A stretch of 64,000 nucleotides of DNA from Hungatella hathewayi (GTDB lineage: Bacteria > Bacillota > Clostridia > Lachnospirales > Lachnospiraceae), in contig CP102274.1 of NCBI GenBank assembly GCA_025149285.1, positions 826,501-890,500 of the forward strand, read 5' to 3'. The notes below the pieces were generated by a model that had not been told where the DNA came from, searched no databases, and saw nothing but the letters and a program-made list of their open reading frames with translations. Every line of letters starts with the position of its first letter. Position 1 is the stretch's first letter. Of the stretch, positions 53,583 through 63,509 are shown one piece after another. Both the position numbers and the translations under genes were made by a program.

Positions 53583-53653
53583 GTGTAATAAAAGTAAATC
53601 AGTAAACCATAAATTGATGTGTTCTGGTAATATGCAGTTTGGAGAGGATAATT

Positions 53654-55306
53654 ATGTCGTCAGTGAAAATTAATAAAAGTAAGAATAGTAAAAGTGATTC
53701 GGCACTTTTATCACATATAATAGATATTTTTACGTTTTTAATATTATGTTTGTTTCCACTTTTTGTAATGGATAAATATTATAATATATTACAGGCAAAA
53801 TATTATTTTTATATTGGTTCAGTGATACTATTAGTTATAGCTGTTATTTTTGCGGGCTGTATAGAACACAATAAGCTGGAAAAGTATATTACATCTTTTA
53901 AGTGGAACGACTTTATAAAGAAATTTTCTGTTACGGATGTCGCACTGCTGGTCTTTCTAATCATCGCGGGTATCTCAACGATAAGTTCCGATTACGTATA
54001 TGAATCTTTTTGGGGGAATGAAGGGCGGTTTTCAGGGCTCTTCTTACTCTGTTTGTATGGTGTGGCATATTTTTGTGTTACCAGATTCGGAAAATTAAAA
54101 AGATGGTATTTAGATGCCTTTTTAATTGCAAATATGCTGGTTTGCATATTTGGGATTACAGATTACTTTAAGATGGATCTTTTACATTTTAAGGTGGGCA
54201 TGCTGGAAGAACAGAAATTTATGTTTACCTCAACGATCGGTAACATTAATACATATACTGCACTGGTAGGGATGGTGACCGCAGTATCGGCAGTATTATT
54301 TGCAGTGGAAGATAAATGGAAAAAACAGAGCTTTTATTTTGTCAGTCTTGTGATCAGTTTTTTTGCACTGGTGATGGGCATCAGTGATAACGCCTATTTA
54401 TCATTAGCAGCTTTGTTTGGATTCCTTCCGCTGTATTTATTTAAGAATAAGAAAGGAGTAAAATCCTATTTATTAATTCTTACTGCATTTTTTTCGGTAA
54501 TCCAATGCATCGACTGGATTAATACTGGAATGGGAGATAAAGTACTGGGAATTGACAGTGCTTTTAATATAATAGTTAAATACGACGGATTATTATTGAT
54601 TGTAACAGCTCTTTGGATTATTTGTGCCATTGTTTATGGGTTAGATTATTTATATGCAAAAAAGAAGAGCCGGAATGTGGAGATACGTGGCGGAGATTCC
54701 GAAGAGAATGGGAAAAAGTTAACCGGGTGTGGCGTTTTGCGAATTATCTGGCTGGCGATATTGGTTATCTGTATTTTAGGAATTGGATATGCCTTATATG
54801 ATGTGAATATCCAGGGGAATACGGAACGATATGGAGCCATTGGTGGTTACCTGTTGTTTAATGATGACTGGGGGACTCACAGAGGCTATATCTGGCGAAA
54901 TGCTATGGAATGCTTTGAACAATTTCCAGTAATGAAAAAGATATTTGGCTTTGGGCCTGATACCTTTGGAATTGTTTTGTTGGATAAGACAAAGGGAAAT
55001 ATTTATGGCCAAATTTTTGATAATGCCCATAATGAGTATCTGCATTATCTTATTACAGTAGGAATTACAGGATTAATGGCGTATCTTGTTTTTATAAGTT
55101 CTTTTGTAGTTCGAGTTATTCGTAAAGCTGGAAAAAATCAGTATATTGTAGCGGTTTTTTTTGCAGTGCTGTGTTATAGTACACAGGCATTTGTTAATTT
55201 GAATTTACCAATTGCAACTCCGGTCATGTGGATGTTTCTGATGCTGGGTGAATTAAACATTAGAGAACGTTACAGACAGTCTGGAAGTAAGGATAAAGGA
55301 AAATGA
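53654..55306 (+). CDS. O-antigen ligase/polymerase-like membrane protein
   Basis: 550 residues with about 11-12 membrane segments and a large loop carrying the O-antigen ligase-type HNEYLHYLITVG segment near the C-terminal third. It probably polymerises or ligates a surface polysaccharide. Start ATG with GGAGAGG upstream is preferred over an earlier in-frame TTG. First gene of the operon; overlaps the next by four bases (ATGA). Not distinguishable from sequence as polymerase or ligase. Confidence 0.82.
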   Translation: MSSVKINKSKNSKSDSALLSHIIDIFTFLILCLFPLFVMDKYYNILQAKYYFYIGSVILLVIAVIFAGCIEHNKLEKYITSFKWNDFIKKFSVTDVALLVFLIIAGISTISSDYVYESFWGNEGRFSGLFLLCLYGVAYFCVTRFGKLKRWYLDAFLIANMLVCIFGITDYFKMDLLHFKVGMLEEQKFMFTSTIGNINTYTALVGMVTAVSAVLFAVEDKWKKQSFYFVSLVISFFALVMGISDNAYLSLAALFGFLPLYLFKNKKGVKSYLLILTAFFSVIQCIDWINTGMGDKVLGIDSAFNIIVKYDGLLLIVTALWIICAIVYGLDYLYAKKKSRNVEIRGGDSEENGKKLTGCGVLRIIWLAILVICILGIGYALYDVNIQGNTERYGAIGGYLLFNDDWGTHRGYIWRNAMECFEQFPVMKKIFGFGPDTFGIVLLDKTKGNIYGQIFDNAHNEYLHYLITVGITGLMAYLVFISSFVVRVIRKAGKNQYIVAVFFAVLCYSTQAFVNLNLPIATPVMWMFLMLGELNIRERYRQSGSKDKGK

Positions 55307-56691
55307 GAAATTACGAGCAATATAAAAGGCTGATAAAATTATTTTCATCCTCTGTGATTGTACTGTTGGAAGTTAGTGCTTATTGGATTGTGTGGCATCG
55401 CTATTATAATAATCTTATCATGGCCCCCTTTTTCAGGCGGGGAAACTGGTTGATGGTAGCGGTATACGGAATTTTATTACTATTCTTCTTAAAAACCTAT
55501 GGAGGTTTGAAGATCGGGTTTTATAAGACTGGTAATGTGATTTATTCGCAAATTCTGTCGATTCTCTTTGTTAACATTATTACTTACCTGCAGATCGCGT
55601 TACTTGCCTTGGGATTTCCACCGGTCGGCGTAATGTTTCTCATGACTTTGACTGACGTTGTATTAATTGTTTTATGGGCATTTATTTTCCAGGCAGTATA
55701 TGAGAAAATGTTTCCGAGAAAGCGTATGCTGTTGGTATACGGAGATATTCCGGCATTTCATTTACAGGAAAAGATTAATTCAAGGGAAGACAAGTACCAG
55801 ATCTGTGGGGCTGTGCATATCCGGATTGGCATCAGGCGGATTATGGAGATGGCAGGAGATTACGATGCAGTAATTATAGGAGATGTTCCATCGCATGAAA
55901 GAAACTGTTTGATGAAGGAATGTTTTGGTGCATCGATAAGAAGTTATACAGTCCCTAAAATATCGGATATTCTTTTGAGCTCATCGGTGGAGCTTAATAT
56001 ATTTGATTCGCCGTTATATCTTTCCAGAAATGAGGATTTAAAGGTTGAACAGAAGTTTTTCAAAAGACTGATAGACATACTTTTTTCATCGCTGGGATTG
56101 ATTGTAACATCGCCATTTTGGGCAATTATATCGATCATGATCAAATGCTCGGACAGAGGCCCTGTGTTTTATAAACAGCTGCGTTTGACCAAAGATGGAA
56201 AGGTCTTCGAGATATATAAATTCCGAACAATGGTTCAAAATGCAGAGGAAGATGGAGTCGCAAGGCTAGCATCAGAATCTGATAACAGGATTCTCCCAGT
56301 GGGACGTTTTTTAAGAATGACCAGATTAGATGAACTTCCCCAGTTGATCAATATACTGAAGGGGGAAATGTCAGTTGTAGGTCCGCGTCCAGAACGTCCG
56401 GAACTTGCAGCTGAGATTGAGAAGGAGATTCCTGAGTTTTCCTACCGCCTTAAAGTTAAGGCCGGCTTAACCGGTTATGCGCAGGTTTACGGGAAGTATA
56501 ATACGACTGCGTATGATAAGCTGAAGCTGGATCTTACTTATATAAGGAAGTATTCCGTTTTCCTGGATCTTAAATTGATTCTTATGACACCTAAGATTAT
56601 GCTTTTGAAAGAAAGCACAGAGGGAGTAAAGGAAAGCCTGGCTGAACAATCAGCAAGAGAGGAAGCAGCGGCGGCTAGTTTAAAGGATTAA
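55303..56691 (+). CDS. Polyprenyl-phosphate sugar phosphotransferase (initiating glycosyltransferase)
   Basis: Starts polysaccharide repeat units by adding a sugar phosphate to undecaprenyl phosphate. 462 residues: about four to five N-terminal membrane helices, a CoA-binding-like region, another helix at about residue 260-285, and the catalytic domain with GPVFYKQLRLTKDGKVFEIY, KFRTMVQNAEEDG, DELPQLINILKGEMSVVGPR. This layout is the WbaP/CpsE type. Overlaps the upstream gene by four bases. The sugar is unknown. Confidence 0.93.
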   Translation: MRNYEQYKRLIKLFSSSVIVLLEVSAYWIVWHRYYNNLIMAPFFRRGNWLMVAVYGILLLFFLKTYGGLKIGFYKTGNVIYSQILSILFVNIITYLQIALLALGFPPVGVMFLMTLTDVVLIVLWAFIFQAVYEKMFPRKRMLLVYGDIPAFHLQEKINSREDKYQICGAVHIRIGIRRIMEMAGDYDAVIIGDVPSHERNCLMKECFGASIRSYTVPKISDILLSSSVELNIFDSPLYLSRNEDLKVEQKFFKRLIDILFSSLGLIVTSPFWAIISIMIKCSDRGPVFYKQLRLTKDGKVFEIYKFRTMVQNAEEDGVARLASESDNRILPVGRFLRMTRLDELPQLINILKGEMSVVGPRPERPELAAEIEKEIPEFSYRLKVKAGLTGYAQVYGKYNTTAYDKLKLDLTYIRKYSVFLDLKLILMTPKIMLLKESTEGVKESLAEQSAREEAAAASLKD

Positions 56692-56757
56692 TTTAAGAGT
56701 GAATGGTGGTTAATGGAAGAAATGTAAGAAGGAAAATGTCGCATTTTGTTTAAAAAG

Positions 56758-56786
56758 TTGATTAATATGAGATAAGGTGGTATACT
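56758..56786 (+). promoter_or_regulatory. Promoter of the glycosyltransferase/export part
   Basis: TTGATT (56758-56763) and TATACT (56781-56786) are 17 bases apart with a TGG extension before the -10 box. Confidence 0.65.
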
Positions 56787-56840
56787 ATCCGAAGGTTTAG
56801 TTCGCATAAGCGCGATTATTAGAACCCATTTATCTCTCAC

Positions 56841-56868
56841 AAAAAACGGCAGTCGCAGCCGATTTTTT
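56841..56868 (+). terminator. Possible attenuator before the glycosyltransferase genes
   Basis: CGGC and GCCG form a short stem flanked by AAAAAA and TTTTTT, in the leader between the promoter and the GTG start. An intrinsic terminator here would make the genes depend on antitermination. Confidence 0.4.
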
Positions 56869-56900
56869 CATAATATTACGCGCAAAACGAGGATAATACT

Positions 56901-58022
56901 GTGATAGAAATAGTTGTTGATGCGAGGACTATGGGAAGCCAGCCCAGCGGAATCGGATTTTATTTATATGACTTTTTAAAAGGTCTGGTTCATGCAGAAA
57001 AGCTTCATATAAAGCTGATCACTGATGTGGCAGAGAGTGAGCAGATCCATTATCTGCAGCAGCAAAAAGTTCCTGTTATCTGCTATGGAAAAAGGGTATA
57101 CCGAAGCGCAGGCGTTTACGCATATTTTAAATTTATAAAAAACTACTTAATCAAAGAACAGCCTGATATTTTCTGGGAACCAAACAATCTTATACCTATC
57201 AAGCTGCATGGATTTTCCGGGAAAATAGTATTGACGGTCCACGACCTGTTCCCGATAACGAATCCCGAATATTTTAGTCTGCTTTATTGCTTATATTTTC
57301 GACGCGGAATCAGGCAGTCAATTCATCGCGCAGATGCTCTGCTTTTTGACTCTGATGAAACCCGGAGTTTTGTACACCATTATTTTTCAGAAGCTGTGTG
57401 TAAGCGTTCCTTTATTTCTTATTTGATCATTGATCGCCACATAAACGTGGAACCACATGATGGCGGATACTTTCTTTATGTAGGAAACATCGAAAAAAGG
57501 AAAGGCAGTAATCTGCTTATAAAAGCTTATAAAAAATATTGCAGCGAAGGCGGTACAATGCCTCTCTATCTGGGAGGCCGCATACGTGAAAAGAAGCTCC
57601 AGTCACTAATGAACGAAGCAGCCGACAAATATCCGATGCTTCATCACCTGGGATACTTATCTCAGGAAGAAAAAGAAAAATGGATCGCAGGATGCAGCTG
57701 TTTTCTATTCCCATCTAAGGCAGAGGGGTTTGGCCTTCCTCCTCTGGAAGCGATCAAGTATGGGAAAAGGGTGATCACCAGTAATCTCCCGATTTTTCGG
57801 GAAATTTTATGTGGAACAACAGAATGCTTTGATATTAATGGTTCAGAGGCGCAGCAGATTGACCGTTTGTGCAAATGCATGATGTCATATCCGGAGCCCC
57901 TTGAATCTGACAAAAACGAAATATACGCCAACGTATTAAAAAAATATGATCCTCAGATACTTACTGAGTCATTAAAGAACTTTATGCTGAGCCTGGAGGA
58001 TAACCGTGAGGATAGCATTTGA
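56901..58022 (+). CDS. GT4-family glycosyltransferase
   Basis: 373 residues, GT-B fold. The C-terminal donor-binding domain shows EGFGLPPLEAIKYGKRVITS (EX7E motif) and a preceding GRI-type loop. Likely adds a sugar to the surface polysaccharide repeat unit in the cytoplasm. GTG start with GAGG upstream. A short overlap joins it to the next glycosyltransferase. Linkage unknown. Confidence 0.87.
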   Translation: MIEIVVDARTMGSQPSGIGFYLYDFLKGLVHAEKLHIKLITDVAESEQIHYLQQQKVPVICYGKRVYRSAGVYAYFKFIKNYLIKEQPDIFWEPNNLIPIKLHGFSGKIVLTVHDLFPITNPEYFSLLYCLYFRRGIRQSIHRADALLFDSDETRSFVHHYFSEAVCKRSFISYLIIDRHINVEPHDGGYFLYVGNIEKRKGSNLLIKAYKKYCSEGGTMPLYLGGRIREKKLQSLMNEAADKYPMLHHLGYLSQEEKEKWIAGCSCFLFPSKAEGFGLPPLEAIKYGKRVITSNLPIFREILCGTTECFDINGSEAQQIDRLCKCMMSYPEPLESDKNEIYANVLKKYDPQILTESLKNFMLSLEDNREDSI

Positions 58023-59175
58023 TGCACAATTATTGTTCGAAAAACAAAAAACCGGCATTGGCTGGAATTCAAAAAAAATGATTGATGAATTAATTCAATT
58101 GCCGGGGAATGAATATCATTTAAATTGCTTTAATTTCAGGAAAAATCCAGAACGTGACCAGTTGATCCGGCAATATCGGGAAAAAGGATGTATTGTACAT
58201 GAATGCAAATGGATGCCAGCGTCTGTCTATAACCATTTAGAACGGCTGATTCCTTTTCCCTATAGGTTTGTCTTCGGTGAAAAGACAGATATTACACAGT
58301 TTTTTAACTACACGGTTCCGCTGGGAGTAAGAGGAAAACGGATTACGTTTGTCCACGATATGTCCTATAAATCCTGTCCTGATACAATGGCGCTTAAGAC
58401 AAAACGCTGGTTGGAAGATCATCTGGAACAGTACTGCCGGCGAGCGGATTTAGTTATTACTATATCAGAATTCAGCAAATGTGAAATTATAAAATACCTA
58501 GCCATCCCATCTAAAAAAATACATGTAGTTCACTGTGGCGTGGATTTAAAGCAGTATCGTGAAATAGATAATATAAAGCAAATCGAGGACGTAAAACAAA
58601 AATATGGCATTGTCGGCAATTATATACTTTATTTAGGCACATTAGAACCAAGAAAGAACCTCGATAGTCTTTTAACTGCATATATGTACTTAAAAAAAGA
58701 ACAGAAATTTGTCCCAAATCTTGTCTTAGCCGGAAAAAAGGGCTGGTTATATGATTCTATCTTTGAAAAAGTGAAAGAATACGGATTGCAGGAAAATGTT
58801 GTTTTTCCGGGATATATTGCTGCAAGTGACGCTCCTATTCTGCTTAGCGGAGCACTTCTGTTCGTGTTTCCTTCCCTCTATGAAGGCTTTGGCATACCGC
58901 CTCTTGAGGCAATGGCGTGTGGAACTCCGGTTATTACTTCCAATAGTTCTTCACTTCCCGAGGTAGTAGGAGATGCAGCCATCTTAACAGATCCACTGGA
59001 TATTCAGGGACTAAAAAACGCCATGCAGAAGTTGATTAACAGCCCGGAATTGAGACGGAAGCTAAAAGAAAAGGGGAAACTACGAGCTGAACAGTTCAGC
59101 TGGAGAGCTTCCGCAAAAAGGCTTCTGAATATTTATAATGAAGTAAAAATGGAGACAGGAAATGCAGATATTTAG
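58006..59175 (+). CDS. GT4-family glycosyltransferase
   Basis: 389 residues. Starts with a Rossmann-like segment, and the C-terminal domain has [20 protein letters not shown] and LPEVVGDAA, typical of GT4 enzymes. Second glycosyltransferase of the operon; its GTG start (GGAGG at 57995-57999) overlaps the previous gene by 17 bases and its end overlaps the exporter permease gene by 14 bases. Sugar and linkage unknown. Confidence 0.9.
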   Translation: MRIAFDAQLLFEKQKTGIGWNSKKMIDELIQLPGNEYHLNCFNFRKNPERDQLIRQYREKGCIVHECKWMPASVYNHLERLIPFPYRFVFGEKTDITQFFNYTVPLGVRGKRITFVHDMSYKSCPDTMALKTKRWLEDHLEQYCRRADLVITISEFSKCEIIKYLAIPSKKIHVVHCGVDLKQYREIDNIKQIEDVKQKYGIVGNYILYLGTLEPRKNLDSLLTAYMYLKKEQKFVPNLVLAGKKGWLYDSIFEKVKEYGLQENVVFPGYIAASDAPILLSGALLFVFPSLYEGFGIPPLEAMACGTPVITSNSSSLPEVVGDAAILTDPLDIQGLKNAMQKLINSPELRRKLKEKGKLRAEQFSWRASAKRLLNIYNEVKMETGNADI

Positions 59176-59938
59176 AGAACTATACGCTTACAGAGAAATG
59201 ATATTCAGCCTGGTAAGAAGAGATTTAAAGGGCCGTTACAAAGGATCCGTACTTGGATTTCTCTGGACCTTTATTAACCCGCTCCTTCAGTTGGCTGTGT
59301 ATACCCTTGTATTTTCTGTTATTTTGAGAAACAACATTGAAGATTTTTACCTGTTCTTATTTGTCGCACTGGTACCCTGGATTTTTTTCAGTACCTCGGT
59401 TGCCGGCGGCTCAAGCTGCATCTGGCAGCAGCAGGATATGGTTAAGAAAATTTACTTCCCACGGGAAGTTCTTCCAATTGCTTTTGTAACAAGCCAGTTT
59501 ATCAATATGCTTCTTAGTCTTTTGGTTGTTCTGGCGACATTAATAGTCAGCGGTTTTGGTATCAATTTTAAAGCGCTGCTCTATCTGCCGATTATTATGA
59601 TTATCGAGTATTCGCTGTCTTTAGGTATGGCTCTTATTACCTCGGCAGTTACGGTTTACGTACGCGATCTAGAATATTTGCTCGGCATCATCACCATGGC
59701 ATGGCAGTTCTTAACTCCAATCATGTATTCCGTTGAGCTCGTTCCGGCAGGCCTGATGCCAGTTTTTAATTTGAATCCGATGACTCCTGTTATTATCGCA
59801 TACCGCGATATTCTGTATTATAAACAGCTGCCTAAAATGGAAACGCTGCTTCAAGCCACAATCTTAGGAGTACTTTTAATTGTAATAGGCTGGTGGACAT
59901 TCTCAAAATTAAAACGGCACTTTGCGGAGGAATTGTAA
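59162..59938 (+). CDS. wzm: ABC-2-type polysaccharide export permease, Wzm-like
   Basis: 258 residues, six membrane segments, starting with the family's amphipathic head (RRDLKGRYKGSVLGFLWTFINPLLQ, split here in two parts). Exports lipid-linked polysaccharide together with the following ATPase. Start follows GGAGACAGGAA. Overlaps the ATPase gene by one base. This makes the locus an ABC-transporter-dependent rather than a flippase-dependent export system. Confidence 0.92.
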   Translation: MQIFRELYAYREMIFSLVRRDLKGRYKGSVLGFLWTFINPLLQLAVYTLVFSVILRNNIEDFYLFLFVALVPWIFFSTSVAGGSSCIWQQQDMVKKIYFPREVLPIAFVTSQFINMLLSLLVVLATLIVSGFGINFKALLYLPIIMIIEYSLSLGMALITSAVTVYVRDLEYLLGIITMAWQFLTPIMYSVELVPAGLMPVFNLNPMTPVIIAYRDILYYKQLPKMETLLQATILGVLLIVIGWWTFSKLKRHFAEEL

Positions 59939-61173
59939 TGAAGCCAGAAAATGCGATCGAAGTTAATCATATATCCAAAAAGTTTAAAGTTTATATGGAT
60001 AAAGGTCATACCCTAAAAGAAAAAATGCTTTTCAGCAAGCGGCGAAAATATGAAGAACGAATTGTTCTGGATGATATCAGCTTTGAAGTGAAAAAAGGGG
60101 AAGCTATCGGACTGATCGGTCAGAACGGGTGCGGGAAAAGCACTACATTAAAGCTTCTGACCAGGATCATGTATCCGGATTCAGGAAATATTGAGATGTG
60201 CGGACGCGTGTCCAGTCTGATCGAACTGGGCGCAGGGTTTCATCCTGATATGAGTGGGCGTCAGAATATTTATACTAATGCGTCTATCTTTGGTTTGACG
60301 AGGAAAGAAATTGAGGCTCGTTTTGATGATATTGTAGCATTCTCAGAGCTGGAGCAATTCATCGATAACCCGGTCAGGACTTACTCCTCAGGAATGTATA
60401 TGAGACTGGCATTTTCAGTGGCAATTAATGTTGATGCGGATATTTTGCTGATTGATGAGATACTATCCGTAGGTGATTCAAGCTTTCAGACAAAATGTTT
60501 TAAAAAAATTCTGGATTTAAAAAAAAGAGGAGTAACCATCATTATAGTTTCGCACGACTTACAAAGCATACAAAAAATATGTGATCGGTGTATTTGGATT
60601 CAGAATGGAAAGGTTGAAGATAATGGATATCCATTCCATGTTATAAATAGATATTTAAAATATATGGAATATAAAGGTGCAGAAAAGGAATCCGAAGAAT
60701 TAAAAATAAATTTACCAATAAATCAATCAGAAACCATTAGTTCCAGTCTGGAAAATTGGGGAAATAAAAAAGTTTTTTTTGAAAATGTTTTTCTAAGAAA
60801 TATGGTTGGTACTGAAATTACTCATGTAAAAGCGGGTGAGTCTTTTTGGATTGAATTAGAAATAGCAGTTAATGAAGAGATTAAAAATGGTGTAATAGGC
60901 ATAGGTATAAACGATGACATGGGGAAAATGGTTTTTGGCCTAAATACAGATATGGATGCCATACATGTTCCTCCTATTGTAAAAAGGCGAAAAATAAGCT
61001 TATTGATTAAAAATGTAAATCTGATATCCGGAGAATATACCATACATGCATCAATTAGTGACGGAAGAGAAGAAATATATGACTGGTACCCTGTTATAAA
61101 TCGCTTTTTTATTGATAATGAATCTAGATTTGTTGGAATATTCTATTTGGATCATGACTGGAATTTTGATTAG
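59938..61173 (+). CDS. wzt: Polysaccharide ABC transporter ATPase with C-terminal Wzt-like domain
   Basis: 411 residues. Walker A GQNGCGKSTTLKLL (about residues 60-73), signature YSSGMYMRLAFSVAIN, Walker B ADILLIDE. Residues about 255-411 form a beta-rich extension like the Wzt C-terminal domain, which binds the polysaccharide end in characterised exporters. ATG with GGAGG seven bases upstream is chosen; a longer GTG reading overlaps wzm more. The C-terminal domain suggests a modified terminal sugar, fitting the methyltransferase that follows. Confidence 0.92.
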   Translation: MKPENAIEVNHISKKFKVYMDKGHTLKEKMLFSKRRKYEERIVLDDISFEVKKGEAIGLIGQNGCGKSTTLKLLTRIMYPDSGNIEMCGRVSSLIELGAGFHPDMSGRQNIYTNASIFGLTRKEIEARFDDIVAFSELEQFIDNPVRTYSSGMYMRLAFSVAINVDADILLIDEILSVGDSSFQTKCFKKILDLKKRGVTIIIVSHDLQSIQKICDRCIWIQNGKVEDNGYPFHVINRYLKYMEYKGAEKESEELKINLPINQSETISSSLENWGNKKVFFENVFLRNMVGTEITHVKAGESFWIELEIAVNEEIKNGVIGIGINDDMGKMVFGLNTDMDAIHVPPIVKRRKISLLIKNVNLISGEYTIHASISDGREEIYDWYPVINRFFIDNESRFVGIFYLDHDWNFD

Positions 61174-61183
61174 GAGAAGATAG

Positions 61184-63244
61184 ATGCTAGATAATTGGAA
61201 AAGAAAATACTATGGATTATGTGAAAAAGTTGCAAATAGACATGAAATACAGGAATTATTGAGCTTTTTATTTATGGATATTCCCAATGAAGAATTAATA
61301 AGCTTTTATCTAAGCCAAAAATTCACATTAACCCAAGTTTTTATTGATGTATGGAAAAAGAGAACAGGATTTATTGAAAATGGAATAAAACCAGCTGATC
61401 CTAAAGATATTATTAATTTATATAGCAGTTTGCTAAGTAGGAAACCCTCCAAAGAAGAGTTGAATTTTTACAAAACTGAGTCCTGTAGTGTTTATTATAT
61501 TTTTAATACTATACTCTCCTCTGACGAATATAAAGAAGCGACTTCTAAAACTTATAATCCTAGTATTATAGAAAAATTATCATTACTATTGTCCGGAGAA
61601 AAAAAACAAAATTTATGTTGCCAATCATCTGAATTAACCTGTAGCGACATGAAGCTTTATATAGGACACCTGTTAGAGGAGCATATAAATGAAATAGATA
61701 TAAAAATATCTGATTATCAGGATATCAAAAATATATATTATGATCTATTAGGAAGATTTCCTACTAATGAAGAACTGGGATATTTTTTTGAAAAAAGCAC
61801 AATCAATTATGTACTAAATCATATATACAATTCTGAAGAATATATGGAGAAATGTAAGATATATAACGTAGAAACAGTGATTCCTAAATTGATTTTACTC
61901 TTACAAGGCAGTGATTCCATTTCTGAAGAAATCAAATCAGCATTAGCACATAACTATACTATTGGCCACGTTACTGAAAAATTAATTTGTACGGATTTTG
62001 TACGGAATCGTATTGATAATGTTAGAAAAATAGAAAAAAAGGATATAATTAATGGATTTGTTGGTATCCTCGGACGTTTTCCAACAGAAAGCGAAGTGGA
62101 TTACTATTTACATCAAGGATATGAATTAGGCTCCTTTTTACAAACGTTGCTTTATTCAGATGAAGGAATACAAAACATAGAGAAAAAGAATGATGACCTA
62201 AATGTGCATTATGGTATTACTCAGTTTAATTGTTTTCAGACAAATTTCGATATAGTATTTGACAATAGTATGAGTGATGTGATTTCCATGGGAATTAAGG
62301 AAAAAAAATTTTTATGGGATGATGAATATAATTACATTAAATTATTACCTGATACAGGTTTTGTTCTAGATATAGGAGCTAATGTCGGTGCAATTTCAAT
62401 GATCTTTGGCGCGAAGGGGTGGTCTGGTTTTTGTATCGAAGCGTCGAAAAAAAATACAGAGTGCCTAAAACGGAGTATTTATTTAAATCGATATAATTTC
62501 GGAGTTGGTTGTTTTGCTGTTTCAGATGCCACAAAGAAAATAGCTTTCATGGAAAATGGCCCATGGGGAGTTATTAATAATACGCTGATACAGGATGATA
62601 CGAATAATTTTTTACAAACATTTAAGAGTGGTAGTGTTTTAAAAGAAATTCAAGCTTACTGCCTAGACGACTGGGAAAAAACTGAGTTGAGATATATAAA
62701 AAAAATCGACTTTATAAAAATGGATATAGAAGGTTCTGAATATTCCGCCTTACAGGGAATGGGGGAATTTTTGAAAGTATTTCAATATCCCTCCTTTTAC
62801 AGCGAGGTTAATGGATATAACCTTTTTACCTATAACAAAACGCCAAGGCAGCTATTCGATAAATTCAGAGAATATGGCTATATGCCTTATAAACTAATCG
62901 AAGATCAGCTAAAAGAATTCGATTATAATAATTTTCAAACAGAACTATATGATAATTATTTATTTATTCATAAAACCAACCACTATTTCGATAAAATGAT
63001 TAATGGCAGAATAGTCTTTGACACGCTAAAAGTAAAATTGGAGATACTAAACATCTTGAATAACGGTTGGAGCCAACATATAAAATATTTACTTTTTGCC
63101 CTAAAAGATTATCCGCAATTTTACAACGATATTGATATTAAGGAAAAATTGATGCTTTACAGTAATCTCCAAGACGACAAAGTGATCAATTACGCCCTTG
63201 ATTGGCTAAATAAAACAAACGAGGTGAACAGTGATGAAAGATGA
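61184..63244 (+). CDS. FkbM-family methyltransferase with N-terminal DUF4214-like repeats
   Basis: 686 residues. Three N-terminal repeats look like DUF4214: YSSLLSRKPSKEELNFY (about 80), YYDLLGRFPTNEELGYF (about 185) and FVGILGRFPTESEVDYY (about 286). The S-adenosylmethionine-dependent FkbM domain follows (about 370-600) with VLDIGANVGAISMIF and IDFIKMDIEGSEYSAL. It may cap or modify the polysaccharide by O-methylation, an idea supported by the preceding Wzt-type domain. Start supported by GGAGAAG. Confidence 0.87.
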   Translation: MLDNWKRKYYGLCEKVANRHEIQELLSFLFMDIPNEELISFYLSQKFTLTQVFIDVWKKRTGFIENGIKPADPKDIINLYSSLLSRKPSKEELNFYKTESCSVYYIFNTILSSDEYKEATSKTYNPSIIEKLSLLLSGEKKQNLCCQSSELTCSDMKLYIGHLLEEHINEIDIKISDYQDIKNIYYDLLGRFPTNEELGYFFEKSTINYVLNHIYNSEEYMEKCKIYNVETVIPKLILLLQGSDSISEEIKSALAHNYTIGHVTEKLICTDFVRNRIDNVRKIEKKDIINGFVGILGRFPTESEVDYYLHQGYELGSFLQTLLYSDEGIQNIEKKNDDLNVHYGITQFNCFQTNFDIVFDNSMSDVISMGIKEKKFLWDDEYNYIKLLPDTGFVLDIGANVGAISMIFGAKGWSGFCIEASKKNTECLKRSIYLNRYNFGVGCFAVSDATKKIAFMENGPWGVINNTLIQDDTNNFLQTFKSGSVLKEIQAYCLDDWEKTELRYIKKIDFIKMDIEGSEYSALQGMGEFLKVFQYPSFYSEVNGYNLFTYNKTPRQLFDKFREYGYMPYKLIEDQLKEFDYNNFQTELYDNYLFIHKTNHYFDKMINGRIVFDTLKVKLEILNILNNGWSQHIKYLLFALKDYPQFYNDIDIKEKLMLYSNLQDDKVINYALDWLNKTNEVNSDER

Positions 63245-63497
63245 CGTAACATGGGATGCGCAGATAGAATTTATTGATTTATTATTGTATGTCAAGCATA
63301 ACACTGTTTCTAAATACTATTTACTAGATAATAATGAGTTAAAAGGTCAGCCAGAAGTTATTTATAAAGACCTGGGAGTTAAAGCCGCGTTAAAAAATTG
63401 GTGGATTAGGAAACTAAATAACGAGAAACTAAGAAGTTTAAAAATAGTTAAATTTATAATAAAAATCAAACGGATCATGCATATTAAGTTTTATTAA
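63234..63497 (+). CDS. Small basic protein of unknown function
   Basis: 87 residues ending in a strongly basic stretch (KIVKFIIKIKRIMHIKFY). It overlaps the FkbM gene by eleven bases. GAGGTG is seven bases upstream of the ATG chosen. No motif recognised. It could be a helper or regulatory protein of the operon. Confidence 0.6.
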   Translation: MKDDVTWDAQIEFIDLLLYVKHNTVSKYYLLDNNELKGQPEVIYKDLGVKAALKNWWIRKLNNEKLRSLKIVKFIIKIKRIMHIKFY

Positions 63498-63509
63498 TTT
63501 GGAGGCAGC

